Assembly (NCBI RefSeq): GCF_003182475.1
Contig: NZ_QGTS01000001.1
Location: forward strand, 62,001-126,000
Direction of reading: 5' to 3'
DNA length: 64,000 nucleotides
From: Mangrovibacter plantisponsor
Lineage (GTDB): Bacteria > Pseudomonadota > Gammaproteobacteria > Enterobacterales > Enterobacteriaceae
A program made the translations under genes and the position numbers. Below are positions 41,630 to 52,427 of the stretch, piece by piece; position 1 is the stretch's first letter, and every line of letters starts with the position of its first letter. The notes beneath the pieces were generated by a model. It was not told the DNA's origin, did no database searches, and saw nothing but the letters and a program-made list of their open reading frames with translations.

Positions 41630-42928
41630 ATGTTTGGATTATCGAAGCCTCAGGGGTTAAAAAAAGGTGCCATTTCGGGGCTGAAAAGCAACCTGCAATC
41701 TCTTGACTTAAATGCAATTAAATCTTTCGTTGCCTGGATAGAGTTTCTGCCCGATGGCACTATTTTACATGCCAATGATCTTTTCCTGGCGGTATCTGGC
41801 TATTCACTGAGTGAAATCCAGGGCCGCCACCACCGTATGTTCTGCCGGCAAGATTACACTCAGACTCCAGAATATAGCGCTTTCTGGCAACAGCTGGCGG
41901 CTGGCAACGCTGTAGACGGAACGTTTGAACGCTACAACAAAAACCACCAGCCTTTTTTCCTGCGCGCCACTTACTTCCCGGTAAAAAATCAGCAGGGCGT
42001 GGTAATCAAGGTGATAAAACTGGCCTCGGATATTACCGGGCAACACCAGGAACTGGAAGATAAAGAAGCCATTATATCCGCCTTACACCGTTCACTGGCA
42101 GTGATTGAGTTCACGCCTGACGGACATATTCTTTGGGCGAATAATAATTTCCTTAAAACCATGGGGTACCAGGCAAACGACCTTCAGGGAAAACATCACC
42201 GCTTATTTTGCTATGACAGTTTTTATAAGGAAAACCCACACTTTTGGGATAATTTGCAAAATGGCCAGTCTTTTGTCGGCCGTTTTGAGCGTAAAACAGC
42301 TGATGGCGAGCGCGTGTGGCTGGAGGCCAGTTATAACCCAATCATCGACAGCCATGGCGAGGTGTATAAAGTCATTAAATTCGCCTCAAATATTACTGCA
42401 CGTGTAGAGAACGCCAAACGTATTGCAGACATTGCTGTTACCACATCAGAACAAACATCGCAAATTACCCATAATGCCAACCAGGTACTGGATGAAACCG
42501 TTGAGAACTCCGAGCGCATTGCCGGGCAAGTGCAGGCCGCCTCACGTATTGGCAGCCAGCTCACGGAATCGGCCCAGGATATCAACACCATTGTGGGTAC
42601 AATTGATGCCATTGCTTCACAAACCAATATTCTGGCACTGAATGCGGCCATTGAAGCGGCCCGTGCAGGGGAATCCGGGCGCGGGTTTTCGGTGGTTGCC
42701 GAAGAAGTCCGCCGCCTGGCCGCTTCAACTTCCGATGCCACCCGCAAAATTACCCAGGTGGTAGAAAAAAATAACGCACTGATTGCCGATATGTACCGCC
42801 AACTGGATGAAATCAATCAGTTCCTGAAAACGGAGCACGACAAAATAAGTGATCTGTCCCGCAGTCTGAGTGAAATCAACAGTGGCGTAAATGGATTCGT
42901 GGAGGTCATTCATAAATTAAATGTGTAA
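41630..42928 (+). CDS. Cytoplasmic PAS-PAS methyl-accepting-type signalling protein (BdlA-like)
   Basis: The 432-residue protein has two PAS domains. The first is about residues 35-140, with [20 protein letters not shown] and [10 protein letters not shown]. The second is about 155-262, with [20 protein letters not shown] and [11 protein letters not shown] chemoreceptor signalling domain follows with the hairpin tip [20 protein letters not shown] and [21 protein letters not shown]. There is no membrane segment or HAMP, and the cytoplasmic PAS-PAS-MCP order is that of Pseudomonas BdlA, which controls biofilm dispersal. It lies 99 bases upstream of a large hybrid kinase. Linkage to chemotaxis or c-di-GMP is inferred. 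Confidence 0.85.
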   Translation: MFGLSKPQGLKKGAISGLKSNLQSLDLNAIKSFVAWIEFLPDGTILHANDLFLAVSGYSLSEIQGRHHRMFCRQDYTQTPEYSAFWQQLAAGNAVDGTFERYNKNHQPFFLRATYFPVKNQQGVVIKVIKLASDITGQHQELEDKEAIISALHRSLAVIEFTPDGHILWANNNFLKTMGYQANDLQGKHHRLFCYDSFYKENPHFWDNLQNGQSFVGRFERKTADGERVWLEASYNPIIDSHGEVYKVIKFASNITARVENAKRIADIAVTTSEQTSQITHNANQVLDETVENSERIAGQVQAASRIGSQLTESAQDINTIVGTIDAIASQTNILALNAAIEAARAGESGRGFSVVAEEVRRLAASTSDATRKITQVVEKNNALIADMYRQLDEINQFLKTEHDKISDLSRSLSEINSGVNGFVEVIHKLNV

Positions 42929-43027
42929 CAGTGCCGATACTGTAATACAGCAGGTATTACTACAAATGCAGGGTAATCGCTGTTTGGTGTATCGCGCCTT
43001 CAACTGCGCATAACTCGGGACGACAGC

Positions 43028-46000
43028 ATGCTGGCACAGCACGTAAGTAAATTGTTGCATCTGCAATTCGCCACCGTTATCACTTTTTTAGTGAGTCTGT
43101 TGCTGACGGCCGGCATTACGGTCACTGTGCATCACCTCAACCAGGAATATATCCGCCAGGCATTGATTAACAGTGCTCAGCCTGAGTTCAGTGCTGTTAT
43201 CGCCTCGATGAGCCGCTACCAGTATGGGTTATTTGAAGCGCGTACAGCAGTACTGAGTGGTGGTGGAAAAGACGTTGAAAGCTCTGGGTTTTATGCATTT
43301 TCCAAAACACTGGATTTGGGAAAGAATTTTCCTGGTGCGCGTGGATTTGGTTTTGTGCGCCGGGTTCCCCATGCCGCACTTTCTGATTTTGTCGAAGAAG
43401 AGCGCCGGGAAACCTGGCCTGATTTCTCTGTGAATTACATTGCCCCCTGGCAGGGTGAACACTTTATTATTGAATATTTAGAACCGCAACATGTCAGCAC
43501 CAATGCCAAAGCTATCGGGCTGGATATTGCGTCGGAAACGCAACGCCGGGAAGCGGCCATCAAAGCAATGAAAACCGGCAATGCGGCGATCACCCGGCCC
43601 CTGGCGCTGCAATACTCCAATAGTGTGAACCATAATTCCTTCCTGATTTTACTCCCAATTTACCTGGAAGCGACCATTCCAAAAACAGAAAATGAGCGGG
43701 TTAACCAGTGTTTTGGCTGGGCATTCGCGCCGTTAAGCATTGCCGATATTATGCAGTCGCAACGCTTTCATGACCCCAACCTGATCCTCACGCTAAGCGA
43801 TGTCACAGACCCGGAAAATCACGAAACTTTCTACCACAGCAGCACTGAAACCGGGTTGTACACCTGGTACCAGGATAGTGACATTCTGGGCCGTACCTGG
43901 CGCTTTTCCATTTCCGCAACCCCTGCATGGCTCAATGGGCTTAATCTTTTTTCCATTCCTGGGACTGCTTTAATTGGTACCCTGTTTTCGGCGATTCTGG
44001 CCTTGCTGGTCAATATTGCCGTTTCGCGCACCAGTGACCGCAGGCGGTTATCTGTAGAGCAAAGCAAACTGACCATGATAGTGGAAAGTTCGGCCGATGC
44101 GATTATTGGTAAAGATACCACGGGCAAAATAATCAGCTGGAATAGCGGAGCAGAGCACATGTTTGGCTACACCCGGCAAGAAGCTACAGGCCATTACCTG
44201 GCAGACTTGATTGTCCCCATACGCCTGCAGGATGAAGAAGTGACAACCCTGAAGCGGGTTGTCAATAAAGAAACCATTCATCATCTGGAAACTGTACGGC
44301 GGCGTAAAGATGGTTGCGAGCTTCAGGTATCTGCCACGGTGTCCCCTATTCTGGATGCTGGCGGCGACGTTATTGGTGCTTCGACCACAGTGCGCGATAT
44401 CTCGCAACAAAAAGAGAATGAAAAACGCATTCATGAACTGAACCACAACCTGGAACAACAGGTGCGTGAGCGCACCGCGGAACTGGCCGGGCTGAATACC
44501 CTGCTCAGTACCGTTATGTCTGCCACCTATGAATTTACTATTATCGCGACCGATTTAAACGGCACCATCCAGCTGTTTAACAAAGGCGCTGAACGTATGC
44601 TGGGTTACAGCGAAGCAGAGGTTGTTGGCAAAGTTACCCCAGTAATTATTCATGTACCGGAAGAAGTTGAACACTACAGCCAACAACTCAGCGCAGAACA
44701 TCACGAGAAAATTAACGGCTTTGACGCCTTCGTTTACCACGCACGCAGGGGGCTCCCTGAACAACGCGAGTGGACCTATGTGCGCAAAGATGGCAGCCGT
44801 TTTCCGGTACGCCTGGTGGTAACAACCATGCACAACGCCGATGGCGAACTGACCGGTTACCTGGGCATTTCCATGGATATTACCCAGCAGCGCCAGGCAC
44901 AACAGGCTCTTGAAACGGCAAGAGACCAACTTCTCAGCACCACCCAAACGTTACTGACTGCCTCAAAAACAGCGGGGCTTGGTATCTGGCGCTGGAATCT
45001 GGCAGACAACTCGCTGGAGTGGAATGACCTGATGTACAGCTTTTACGACTTGCCGCCATCACTGGAAGGTAATGGGTTATCACTTAACCACTGGGAATCA
45101 CGTATTCACCCGGATGACCGGGTTATGGCTATCCAGCAATTGCATGATGCCGTTAGTTTGCACCAGGAATACACCCCGGCATTTCGGGTGGTTCAGCAAG
45201 ATGGCGAAGTACGTTACCTGCAGGCAGGCGCATATATCGAACGTGACAATCACGGCCAGGCAACCCGGGTGACAGGAATAAACCTCGATGTAACAGAAGA
45301 CCATATGTTACGTGGCAAGCTGATTGAAGCCAAAGAACAGGCGGATGCAGCAAATGCCGCTAAATCCCTGTTTCTGGCCAATATGAGCCATGAAATACGC
45401 ACACCAATGAATGCGGTGCTGGGTATGCTGCAACTGTTACTTAAAACCCAACTGGCGCCACGCCAGCACGATTTTGCCGAGAAAGCGCATATTGCTGCAA
45501 AATCGCTGTTGGGTTTACTGAACGATATTCTGGACTATTCAAAAATAGATGCCGGTAAACTGGAGCTGGATAACCAACCTTTTAACCTGAACAAACTGAT
45601 GGAGCACCTGGCCATTGTGATGTCAGGTAACCTTAACAACAAATCTATTGAGTTACTTTTCGACCTCGATAACCAATTGCCCCCCGACCTGACTGGCGAT
45701 GAAATGCGCCTGCAACAAGTGCTAATCAACCTGATCAGTAATGCCATCAAATTTACTGAGCAAGGTGAAGTGGTAGTGAAAACACACCTGCTGTCACTGA
45801 CTCAGCAGGATGTCACACTCCGGTTCAACGTGTCTGATACCGGTATAGGGATTAGCGAGAACCAACTGGCGCGTATTTTTGATGTGTTTACCCAGGCAGA
45901 AGCGTCCACATCCCGCCGTTATGGTGGCACCGGGTTAGGCCTGGTAATCAGCCGCCGGTTAGTTGAGCAAATGGGTGGCGAACTGGCAGTACAAAGTACT

Positions 46001-47506
46001 GAGGGCAAAGGCAGTGACTTTTCATTCAGCCTGACACTGCCGCGTTCAAATAAAACAAATTGGCATCCACTTACCTTCCCTTCTCCGGCGCCCAAAACCC
46101 TGGTCGTTGATGATAACCCGGTCGCCAGAGCACTTCTGGAACACCAGTTAACCACGATGCAGATTCCGGCAACCAGTACCAACAACCCGGATGAAGCAAT
46201 ACAGCTTATTGCTAAGGCAGCTCAGGAAGGCGCTCCCTTCGACACCGTGTTACTGGACTGGATCATGCCCGAAATGGATGGTCTGGCTTTAGCGGAACAT
46301 ATTCGCTACCAAATGAACCTGGCCAAAGTTCCCACGCTTATTCTGGTCAGTGCGGCGAACCATGCTGATCTGCCCGACACCCACAATTTCCCAATGCTGG
46401 ATAACGTGCTGACCAAGCCATTAACACCGGAACAGCTGTTTAATGCAATGAATGTCGGCAGAACACACGCAGATGCCATCACACAACCCCAAAAGCACCG
46501 CCTTGCCGGTGTAAATATTCTGGTTGTGGAAGATAACCCGTTTAACCAAATGGTTATCAGTGAGTTTTTAACCAGTGAAGGTGCGCACACCCGTATCGCC
46601 AGTGGCGGTGAAGATGGTGTGCGTGCAGTGCTTTCCGGAAGAAAAACGTTTGATGTGGTGCTGATGGATGTCCAAATGCCAGACATTGATGGCCTGGAAG
46701 CCACCCGGCGTATTCGCGCCAACCCGCGTTTCGCCAACCTGCCGATTATTGCCATGACTGCCAATGTCAGCGCATCCGACCGGCAAAACTGTCTTGATGC
46801 CGGCATGAATGACCACATCGGGAAACCGCTGGATTTTAATAACGTTATTGCCACGCTTTCCCGGGTATTAGGGCGCGATAACACATTACCCCTTGCAGTA
46901 CCCGGTAACACCCCAGGTTTTTTGCAACGCACTGGCGGAAATACGGGCATGTATCAAACATTGCTCAATGCCTTTATGCCATCGTTTATTTCATTACAGA
47001 ACGAGCTACGTAGTGCCTGCCAGGCAGAGAACTGGCCTGCAGCAATGGTGGTAATACACACCATGAAAGGAACCAGTGGTTCCGCCGGGCTGGATAAACT
47101 GTGGGCCTGGCTGGTTGAGCAGGAAGCCGCGCTGAAAACAGCTGACAATGCCGGGAAAGCCAGCCTGTTTGCCACACTGCCTGATGAAATTGAACAACGT
47201 GCCCAAAGTGAATATGCCGCACTTATGGAGCAAATTACTGCGCTTATTGCCCAGGAAAAAGAAGCCAGTCACAGCGATACAGAAACCACGCTCCCAATCG
47301 GGGAGATAATTCAGTTATTACACCGCCACCTGGATAACAGCAATATGGAAGCTCTGGAAGTGGCGAAATTATTGCGCCATGCGCTGGCAGAACAGCCGGA
47401 GTTAATCCCGGAGCTTAACCAACTGATACAGGCTACAGATGCTCTGGATTTTGAACAGGCAAAACACTTCTTAATAAAGATACAGGAGCAGGCACATGTG
47501 GAATAA
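43028..47506 (+). CDS. CHASE-PAS hybrid histidine kinase with two receivers and HPt
   Basis: This 1492-residue sensor has a membrane helix at about 14-36, a periplasmic CHASE domain (about 60-290; GFGFVRRVPHAALSDFV, EYLEPQHVSTNAKAIGLD) and a second helix near 310-335. Three PAS/PAC units follow at about 350-470, 490-620 and 640-760. The kinase core has H788 in NMSHEIRTPMNAV, and ATPase motifs INLISNAIKFTEQGEV, FNVSDTGIGI and YGGTGLGL. Receiver 1 has D1077 (LLDWIMPEMDG), receiver 2 has D1214 (LMDVQMPDIDG), and the HPt domain has H1344 (IHTMKGTSGSAG). It is a full phosphorelay in one chain. CHASE domains sense small extracellular ligands. The gene overlaps the REC-GGDEF gene by 11 nt. Confidence 0.92.
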   Translation: MLAQHVSKLLHLQFATVITFLVSLLLTAGITVTVHHLNQEYIRQALINSAQPEFSAVIASMSRYQYGLFEARTAVLSGGGKDVESSGFYAFSKTLDLGKNFPGARGFGFVRRVPHAALSDFVEEERRETWPDFSVNYIAPWQGEHFIIEYLEPQHVSTNAKAIGLDIASETQRREAAIKAMKTGNAAITRPLALQYSNSVNHNSFLILLPIYLEATIPKTENERVNQCFGWAFAPLSIADIMQSQRFHDPNLILTLSDVTDPENHETFYHSSTETGLYTWYQDSDILGRTWRFSISATPAWLNGLNLFSIPGTALIGTLFSAILALLVNIAVSRTSDRRRLSVEQSKLTMIVESSADAIIGKDTTGKIISWNSGAEHMFGYTRQEATGHYLADLIVPIRLQDEEVTTLKRVVNKETIHHLETVRRRKDGCELQVSATVSPILDAGGDVIGASTTVRDISQQKENEKRIHELNHNLEQQVRERTAELAGLNTLLSTVMSATYEFTIIATDLNGTIQLFNKGAERMLGYSEAEVVGKVTPVIIHVPEEVEHYSQQLSAEHHEKINGFDAFVYHARRGLPEQREWTYVRKDGSRFPVRLVVTTMHNADGELTGYLGISMDITQQRQAQQALETARDQLLSTTQTLLTASKTAGLGIWRWNLADNSLEWNDLMYSFYDLPPSLEGNGLSLNHWESRIHPDDRVMAIQQLHDAVSLHQEYTPAFRVVQQDGEVRYLQAGAYIERDNHGQATRVTGINLDVTEDHMLRGKLIEAKEQADAANAAKSLFLANMSHEIRTPMNAVLGMLQLLLKTQLAPRQHDFAEKAHIAAKSLLGLLNDILDYSKIDAGKLELDNQPFNLNKLMEHLAIVMSGNLNNKSIELLFDLDNQLPPDLTGDEMRLQQVLINLISNAIKFTEQGEVVVKTHLLSLTQQDVTLRFNVSDTGIGISENQLARIFDVFTQAEASTSRRYGGTGLGLVISRRLVEQMGGELAVQSTEGKGSDFSFSLTLPRSNKTNWHPLTFPSPAPKTLVVDDNPVARALLEHQLTTMQIPATSTNNPDEAIQLIAKAAQEGAPFDTVLLDWIMPEMDGLALAEHIRYQMNLAKVPTLILVSAANHADLPDTHNFPMLDNVLTKPLTPEQLFNAMNVGRTHADAITQPQKHRLAGVNILVVEDNPFNQMVISEFLTSEGAHTRIASGGEDGVRAVLSGRKTFDVVLMDVQMPDIDGLEATRRIRANPRFANLPIIAMTANVSASDRQNCLDAGMNDHIGKPLDFNNVIATLSRVLGRDNTLPLAVPGNTPGFLQRTGGNTGMYQTLLNAFMPSFISLQNELRSACQAENWPAAMVVIHTMKGTSGSAGLDKLWAWLVEQEAALKTADNAGKASLFATLPDEIEQRAQSEYAALMEQITALIAQEKEASHSDTETTLPIGEIIQLLHRHLDNSNMEALEVAKLLRHALAEQPELIPELNQLIQATDALDFEQAKHFLIKIQEQAHVE

Positions 47507-48461
47507 GGTTCTGGACGAATATGCCCTGCGTGGCTACAAACCCCGCGTCCTGATCGTCGATGATCAGCCCGTCAATATTCATACCTTGAGCGCCGTGTTC
47601 CATGGTGAACTGGATGTCATCGTCGCTACCAGTGGTGAAAAAGCACTGCACCTGGCGCTGAACCAGAAACCTGATCTGATCCTGCTGGATATCGTCATGC
47701 CGGATATTGATGGCTATGAAGTGTGCCGGCGGCTAAAAAATGATCCCATTACCGAATGGATCCCGATTATTTTTGTCACCGCCGAAACTGAGGCCGATGT
47801 GGAAGCATACGGTTTTGAAATTGGCGCGGTCGATTTTATTGCCAAACCCATTAACCCGGCGATTGTTCGTGCACGGGTCATGACACAGCTGATGCTCAAG
47901 CTGTATATGGATAATATGCGCGAAATAGCCTGGCTTGATGGGCTGACCGGCCTGTATAACCGGCGGCGGTTTGATGAAATGTTAAAGCAAAACTGGCTGT
48001 TATGCCGCCGTGAACAGCGCCCTCTGGCTATTATTATGCTGGATGTGGATTTTTTTAAACGCTTTAACGATAACTATGGGCACCAAAAAGGCGATGACTG
48101 CCTGCGGGCGATTGCCGTCGCACTGAAAGGTTCGCTGCGCCGCCCGATGGATATGGTGTTCCGTTATGGTGGCGAAGAGTTCACTTGCCTGCTGCCTTTG
48201 ACTGATCTCGCGGGAGCACAGGAACGTGCCAGCGCCATTCTGAGTGCCATAAAAGCACTCAAAATTCCCCATGCCACGTCACGGGTAAGCCCGTTCGTTA
48301 CCATCAGCATTGGTATAGCCTGTACCACCCCGGAACAGGATACAGGCGAAGAGGATTTGCTTAACCACTCAGACCAGGCTTTGTACCAAAGCAAAAGCGA
48401 TGGCCGCAACCGCATCACGACCTGGTCTGGTGGTGAACCCGACTCCTCTGCAGAGGTATAA
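47496..48461 (+). CDS. Response regulator diguanylate cyclase (REC-GGDEF)
   Basis: The 321-residue protein has a receiver domain with phospho-acceptor D65 (LILLDIVMPDIDG), acidic pair VDDQ, and switch residues in VTAETEA and AKPI. A GGDEF domain follows with an intact active site GGEEF (225-229) and an inhibitory RxxD site (RPMD) five residues before it. Phosphorylation by the overlapping hybrid kinase's HPt should raise c-di-GMP. ATG 47496 follows CAGGAGCAGGCAC inside the kinase gene. The output seems complete and catalytic. Confidence 0.93.
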   Translation: MWNKVLDEYALRGYKPRVLIVDDQPVNIHTLSAVFHGELDVIVATSGEKALHLALNQKPDLILLDIVMPDIDGYEVCRRLKNDPITEWIPIIFVTAETEADVEAYGFEIGAVDFIAKPINPAIVRARVMTQLMLKLYMDNMREIAWLDGLTGLYNRRRFDEMLKQNWLLCRREQRPLAIIMLDVDFFKRFNDNYGHQKGDDCLRAIAVALKGSLRRPMDMVFRYGGEEFTCLLPLTDLAGAQERASAILSAIKALKIPHATSRVSPFVTISIGIACTTPEQDTGEEDLLNHSDQALYQSKSDGRNRITTWSGGEPDSSAEV

Positions 48462-48464
48462 TTT

Positions 48465-48734
48465 TTACGCCGCTGTGCTATTGCGCCGCGCCGTCATCAG
48501 GTAGCGGTTAAAGAGTGCTGTCAGTGGGTTAGCGCAACCGAAACACACCCCAGCCCGGGTAGAGTAACGGTAGCGCCCGGCAATTTTCCGAGCCTGAATT
48601 TCCCCCGACTGCATCCCTTTTTTTATCTCGTAATAAATAACTTTGCCGGACGTACCCAGAGCATGATTAATCGCCTGGGCATCAGAAGCAGGATGTTCCC
48701 GTAAAAACGCATAAAGTTGTTCATAACGTGTCAT
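48465..48734 (-). CDS. Small winged-helix-like protein with CxxC motif
   Basis: The 89-residue product has an N-terminal helix-turn-helix-like part (YEQLYAFLREHPASDAQAINHALGT, KVIYYEIKKGMQSGEI). It then has a basic strand (ARKIAGRYRYSTRAG) and a CFGC pair before a final helix. I start at ATG 48734, 6 bases after GAGGAG. An upstream extension would overlap the bamA-like gene. It lies 40 bases downstream of that gene on the same strand, and convergent to the REC-GGDEF gene with 3 bases between stops. A DNA-binding regulator is suggested, not shown. Confidence 0.6.
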   Translation of the reverse strand: MTRYEQLYAFLREHPASDAQAINHALGTSGKVIYYEIKKGMQSGEIQARKIAGRYRYSTRAGVCFGCANPLTALFNRYLMTARRNSTAA

Positions 48735-48774
48735 CGCACTCTCCTCATTATTCATCACGTATCCCCCGCTATAA

Positions 48775-51198
48775 TTACCAGGTTTTTCCGATGTTAAACT
48801 GGAACTGCTCTGATTTATCGCCACTGTATTTTTTCACCGGCTCGGCATAAGAAAACACCAAAGGCCCGAGCGGAGACATCCATTGCAACGCCACCCCGGC
48901 AGAAACACGGATGTCACCCGGGTCGCTGTAATCCGGGATCCCGGCACTTTCGGTTTGTGCGGTATTTTTCCAGGTGGTACTCCATACCGAACCGGCATCA
49001 ACAAATAGCGAGGTACGCAGGGAATCCGCGTAACGGTCATTCACAAATGGCGTAGGTACAATCAATTCCGTGTTCAGTACAGCCATGGCATTGCCGCCCA
49101 CAGCATCTGATGAAGAATCAAGCGGGCACGCACTGTAGCTACTTTCGGAACCATTACACCGGTAATAAGCCGCCTTTGGCCCAATCGTGTTGGAAGAAAA
49201 CCCGCGTACAGAAGACGAACCACCCGCATAGAAATTGTCATAGAACGGCACAACATGCCCATTCAGGCCCGCCGCGTAACCAGCACGCAGCCGCTCCATC
49301 CACACCCAGGTTTTACTGGCGGATAACGGGACATACTGAGTAGTATCAAAAGACAGTTTGTAATAACTGTTATCAGACCCCGGCACTGTCACTTTACCGG
49401 TCAGGCTGGTTTTATTACCCGACTGCGGGAAATAGCCCCGGTTCAGATCGTTGTATTGCCAGCCAAGGCTGGCAAAGTAATCATTGCCGCTATAACTTGC
49501 CCCGCTGTCGCCATCTTTTGTCACCACCTTCGGGTTAATATTTTGCGAACTGAGGTAATTCCAGATAGTCAGTTCCGGATCCATGTTCGTTAAACGGTTA
49601 TGAACATAATCCAGCCCCAGGTTCAGGCGGTTATTCTCACTGATGGGAAACCCCAGATTGCTGCCCAGGCCGTAACTTTGCAGGTTATAACTGGCTTCAT
49701 CAGAATCAGAGGCATCGTAGCTATTATAAAAAATCTTCCCGCCGAGGCTGACGCCATCCGGAGTAAAATAAGGGTCAGTAGCAGATAATTCGACATACGA
49801 CTGGTAACTGTTTCTTGTGCCATTAAAACTCACGGTGTTACCTGTACCCAGCCAGTTATCCTGGGTCACGCCCAGTTGGTAGCTCACACCGCTGTCTGTT
49901 CCATATCCCAGCCCCACATTAAATGAGCCAGTATTACGCTCTTTCACGGTGTAGATAACGTCCACCTGGTCTGCGGTGCCAGGAACCGGGCGAGTTTCAG
50001 TATCGACTTTCTCGAAAAAGCCAGTCCGGTCGAGCCGTGCTTTTCCCTGTTCAACACTCTCGCTGTTCAGCCACCCACCTTCCATTTGCCGCATTTCCCG
50101 GCGCAGCACTGAATCGCGGGTTATATCATTACCTTTGAAAATGATACGGCGCACAGTAAATCGCCGCCCGGCATCCACTTGCATATGCAGCACCACCCGG
50201 TGAGAGGTGTCATCAATCTCTGGCTGAGTTCGGACAACAGGGGAAGCGTAGCCATATTTCCCCAACAGTTTTTTAATGGCCTCTTCAGCCTGGGTAATTT
50301 TCGCACCACTGTATAAAGAACCTTTGGGAAAGGTGGCAAGCTTCTCAATTTCGTTGCTATGCCCTGCCAGGTTGCCTGTCAGCTGGGTGCTGCCAATCTG
50401 GTAGCGGGCACCTTCATGCAGGTTAATGGTGATATAGAGTGATTTTTTATCCGGGGTCATACTGACCTGGGTGCTGTCGATGGCAAAGCGGGCGTAACCA
50501 CGGTCGAGGTAATAACTGCGCAATATCTCTAAATCACCGGCCAGTTTTTCTTTCTGGTATTTCTGGTCTGCCAGCACGTTCCACCAGGGCACGTCGTCAC
50601 GCAACTGAAAATTATCCAGCAATGTTTGCGTGCTGAAAGCGTGGTTACCAATCAGGTTTATCTGGGTTATTTTCGCTGAAACCCCTTCCTGAAACACGAA
50701 TTTCAAATCCACCCGGTTACGGGGCAACGGCGTAACCACCGCTTTTACTGTTGCGCTGTATTTCCCCACACTGTAGTAAAACGACTGCAACGCCTGCTCC
50801 ATATCAGAGAGTGTATTGCGGTCAAGCGCACTGCCAACTGTAATACCCGATGCATCCAAATTTTGCTTCAACAGCTCGTCTTTAACCGACTTGTTCCCGG
50901 CAAAACTGATGCTGGCAATGGTCGGTTTCTCTTTCACCTGCACCAGTAAGGTACTGCCATCGCGGGAGATGGATACATCTTCAAAATAACCGGTCGCATA
51001 GAGCGCGCGAATCGCATTGCTGATGTCCTGGTTGCTGACGTCATCTCCCTGATGAACAGGCATACTCAGTAATGCAGCTCCAGGCGTTACTCTCTGTAAT
51101 CCTGTGAACTGAATATCGTTCACGATGGTGCCTTCTGTAGCCCAGACAGTCATTGTCGGCAACAATAAACTCAGAAGCCAGTAATGCCTAATTTGCAT
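48775..51198 (-). CDS. bamK: BamA paralog (BamK-like Omp85 protein)
   Basis: The 807-residue precursor has a signal peptide ([20 protein letters not shown]). Five POTRA domains follow ([84 protein letters not shown]). The 16-strand barrel has the loop-6 motif [15 protein letters not shown] and the C-terminal signal FQFNIGKTW. It is nearly collinear with BamA but is not in the rseP-bamA-skp context and diverges in several loops and POTRA 4. Second BamA copies of this type in Klebsiella and relatives are called BamK. GAAGAGATT precedes ATG 51198. Confidence 0.85.
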   Translation of the reverse strand: MQIRHYWLLSLLLPTMTVWATEGTIVNDIQFTGLQRVTPGAALLSMPVHQGDDVSNQDISNAIRALYATGYFEDVSISRDGSTLLVQVKEKPTIASISFAGNKSVKDELLKQNLDASGITVGSALDRNTLSDMEQALQSFYYSVGKYSATVKAVVTPLPRNRVDLKFVFQEGVSAKITQINLIGNHAFSTQTLLDNFQLRDDVPWWNVLADQKYQKEKLAGDLEILRSYYLDRGYARFAIDSTQVSMTPDKKSLYITINLHEGARYQIGSTQLTGNLAGHSNEIEKLATFPKGSLYSGAKITQAEEAIKKLLGKYGYASPVVRTQPEIDDTSHRVVLHMQVDAGRRFTVRRIIFKGNDITRDSVLRREMRQMEGGWLNSESVEQGKARLDRTGFFEKVDTETRPVPGTADQVDVIYTVKERNTGSFNVGLGYGTDSGVSYQLGVTQDNWLGTGNTVSFNGTRNSYQSYVELSATDPYFTPDGVSLGGKIFYNSYDASDSDEASYNLQSYGLGSNLGFPISENNRLNLGLDYVHNRLTNMDPELTIWNYLSSQNINPKVVTKDGDSGASYSGNDYFASLGWQYNDLNRGYFPQSGNKTSLTGKVTVPGSDNSYYKLSFDTTQYVPLSASKTWVWMERLRAGYAAGLNGHVVPFYDNFYAGGSSSVRGFSSNTIGPKAAYYRCNGSESSYSACPLDSSSDAVGGNAMAVLNTELIVPTPFVNDRYADSLRTSLFVDAGSVWSTTWKNTAQTESAGIPDYSDPGDIRVSAGVALQWMSPLGPLVFSYAEPVKKYSGDKSEQFQFNIGKTW

Positions 51199-51627
51199 AA
51201 TCTCTTCACTATCCAGCAATGGGTTTTCTGTACACAGCAAATCAACCTGCCAGCAAAGTTATTTATTGGTGGCGAGAGAGGAAATACTCACAGTTTCATG
51301 AAGCCGAAAAGTAGCGAGGAAAAATGGTGAAACAATGAAGAAAAAATGAATGAAATAATAGTTATAAAATTATTTCAAACAAAAAAACATTTTATCAAAC
51401 ATCAGTGAACTTTCACCTTACAGATTTGTCTCAACACCGTTTACAAAGTGAATCGCCATTAACCACTTTACTTGCCATGGCGCAAAAATACCTGTTTATC
51501 GCTCAAACTAATTTTCCGGGCGAGTTTTTCAGATGAAAGGATACCACTGGCAGACATTAGCCATGCGGTACAAAAGCATTATCGTTTAAAAAACACCCTT
51601 GTATTAAATATTACTGGAGATATAACA
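51199..51627. other. Divergent region upstream of bamK-like gene
   Basis: These 429 bases carry the promoter of the BamA paralog on the left and of a small gene on the right. The middle (51340-51410) is A/T-rich with runs of A. I found no clear sigma-E promoter, although one would be expected for a bam gene. The frame open from 51472 on the plus strand lacks a good start before 51628. Confidence 0.5.
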
Positions 51628-51909
51628 ATGTTGTACCAACCCGGTCCCTGGTCGTTGACCAAAGAAGGAAAAGTGACTGATGCCAGTGGAAATTGTGTAC
51701 TGATACAAGGTTTTTCCAGTGGGCTTCCCGGGGGGGGAACAGCCGCCAATACCTTACTTTGCCTCTCGGCCCCGGAACTGGTTGAATCACTGGAACTCAC
51801 CTGCCAGTTATTGCAGGCCTGCGCGGCTGATAATATTCAGGCTCGCCACGCAATCACCCATGCCAATGCACTTATTGCCCGCATAAATAGTCAGGAAATA
51901 AATTCCTGA
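51628..51909 (+). CDS. Hypothetical small protein
   Basis: The 93-residue protein reads MLYQPGPWSLTKEGKVTDASGN, a Gly-rich LPGGGTAANTLLCLSAPELVESLE block and a C-terminal helix. The layout (short beta part, then NT..L..APEL) recalls small phage-derived proteins of unknown function. ACTGGAGATATAACA gives a good ribosome site for ATG 51628. There is no signal peptide. The role is unknown. Confidence 0.6.
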   Translation: MLYQPGPWSLTKEGKVTDASGNCVLIQGFSSGLPGGGTAANTLLCLSAPELVESLELTCQLLQACAADNIQARHAITHANALIARINSQEINS

Positions 51910-52427
51910 TTTACAACTATTGCAAATTATGGCTGAGTGGTTCCACCCTTTTCTTACATTGCCACCCTGCATTAATAATTCACACATTCTTTTTAACCCA
52001 CCCCAATTCTGAAAAATGATTGGGGCTAATATATAACACCATAAAGCAGATTCATATTTCCTCCGTTTTCTCATCACTATTCCCCGCTATGGTATACATC
52101 ACCAGAGCAAATTAACTTACCTGTCCTGGTTAAAACCTGCCCCCGGTTTTGGTTTTAACCTGTTTAACAACAAAGGGAGGTAAATTGTTTATTCTGGGAT
52201 TTTCATTCCTAACCAATAAGTTGACTTTGCCCACCGCCTGGTGGGCTTTTTTTTGCACACAGAGCAGCACATTTGCGGATTCACGATTTGTGACTCAAAA
52301 TCAAATCCATATCACCTTTGGATGCTTTTGTGCTCAAGAAATAACTCACAGTGCCGAAAACGTTAATGGGAGCGTAACACGTTTCCAGAACCCCGGTCTC
52401 AATGGCAACACATAAGAAACGTTAACT
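51910..52427. other. Intergenic region before the second diguanylate cyclase
   Basis: These 518 bases contain an intrinsic terminator at 52229-52254 and the promoter region of the cyclase gene. The terminator lies 320 bases after the small gene, so an untranslated or small RNA between about 52090 and 52254 is possible. No protein gene is convincing. Confidence 0.5.
52229..52254 (+). terminator. Strong intrinsic terminator
   Basis: GCCCACC-GCCT-GGTGGGC is followed by eight T. It is the best terminator in the window, yet no coding gene ends near it. Confidence 0.85.

Noticed and set aside
51199-51627. Sigma-E promoter for the BamA paralog
   Set aside because: A GAAACT word exists on the right strand, but no -10 element lies at the right distance.
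52149-52415. 88-residue frame before the second diguanylate cyclase
   Set aside because: It contains a strong intrinsic terminator in its middle and resembles no protein.
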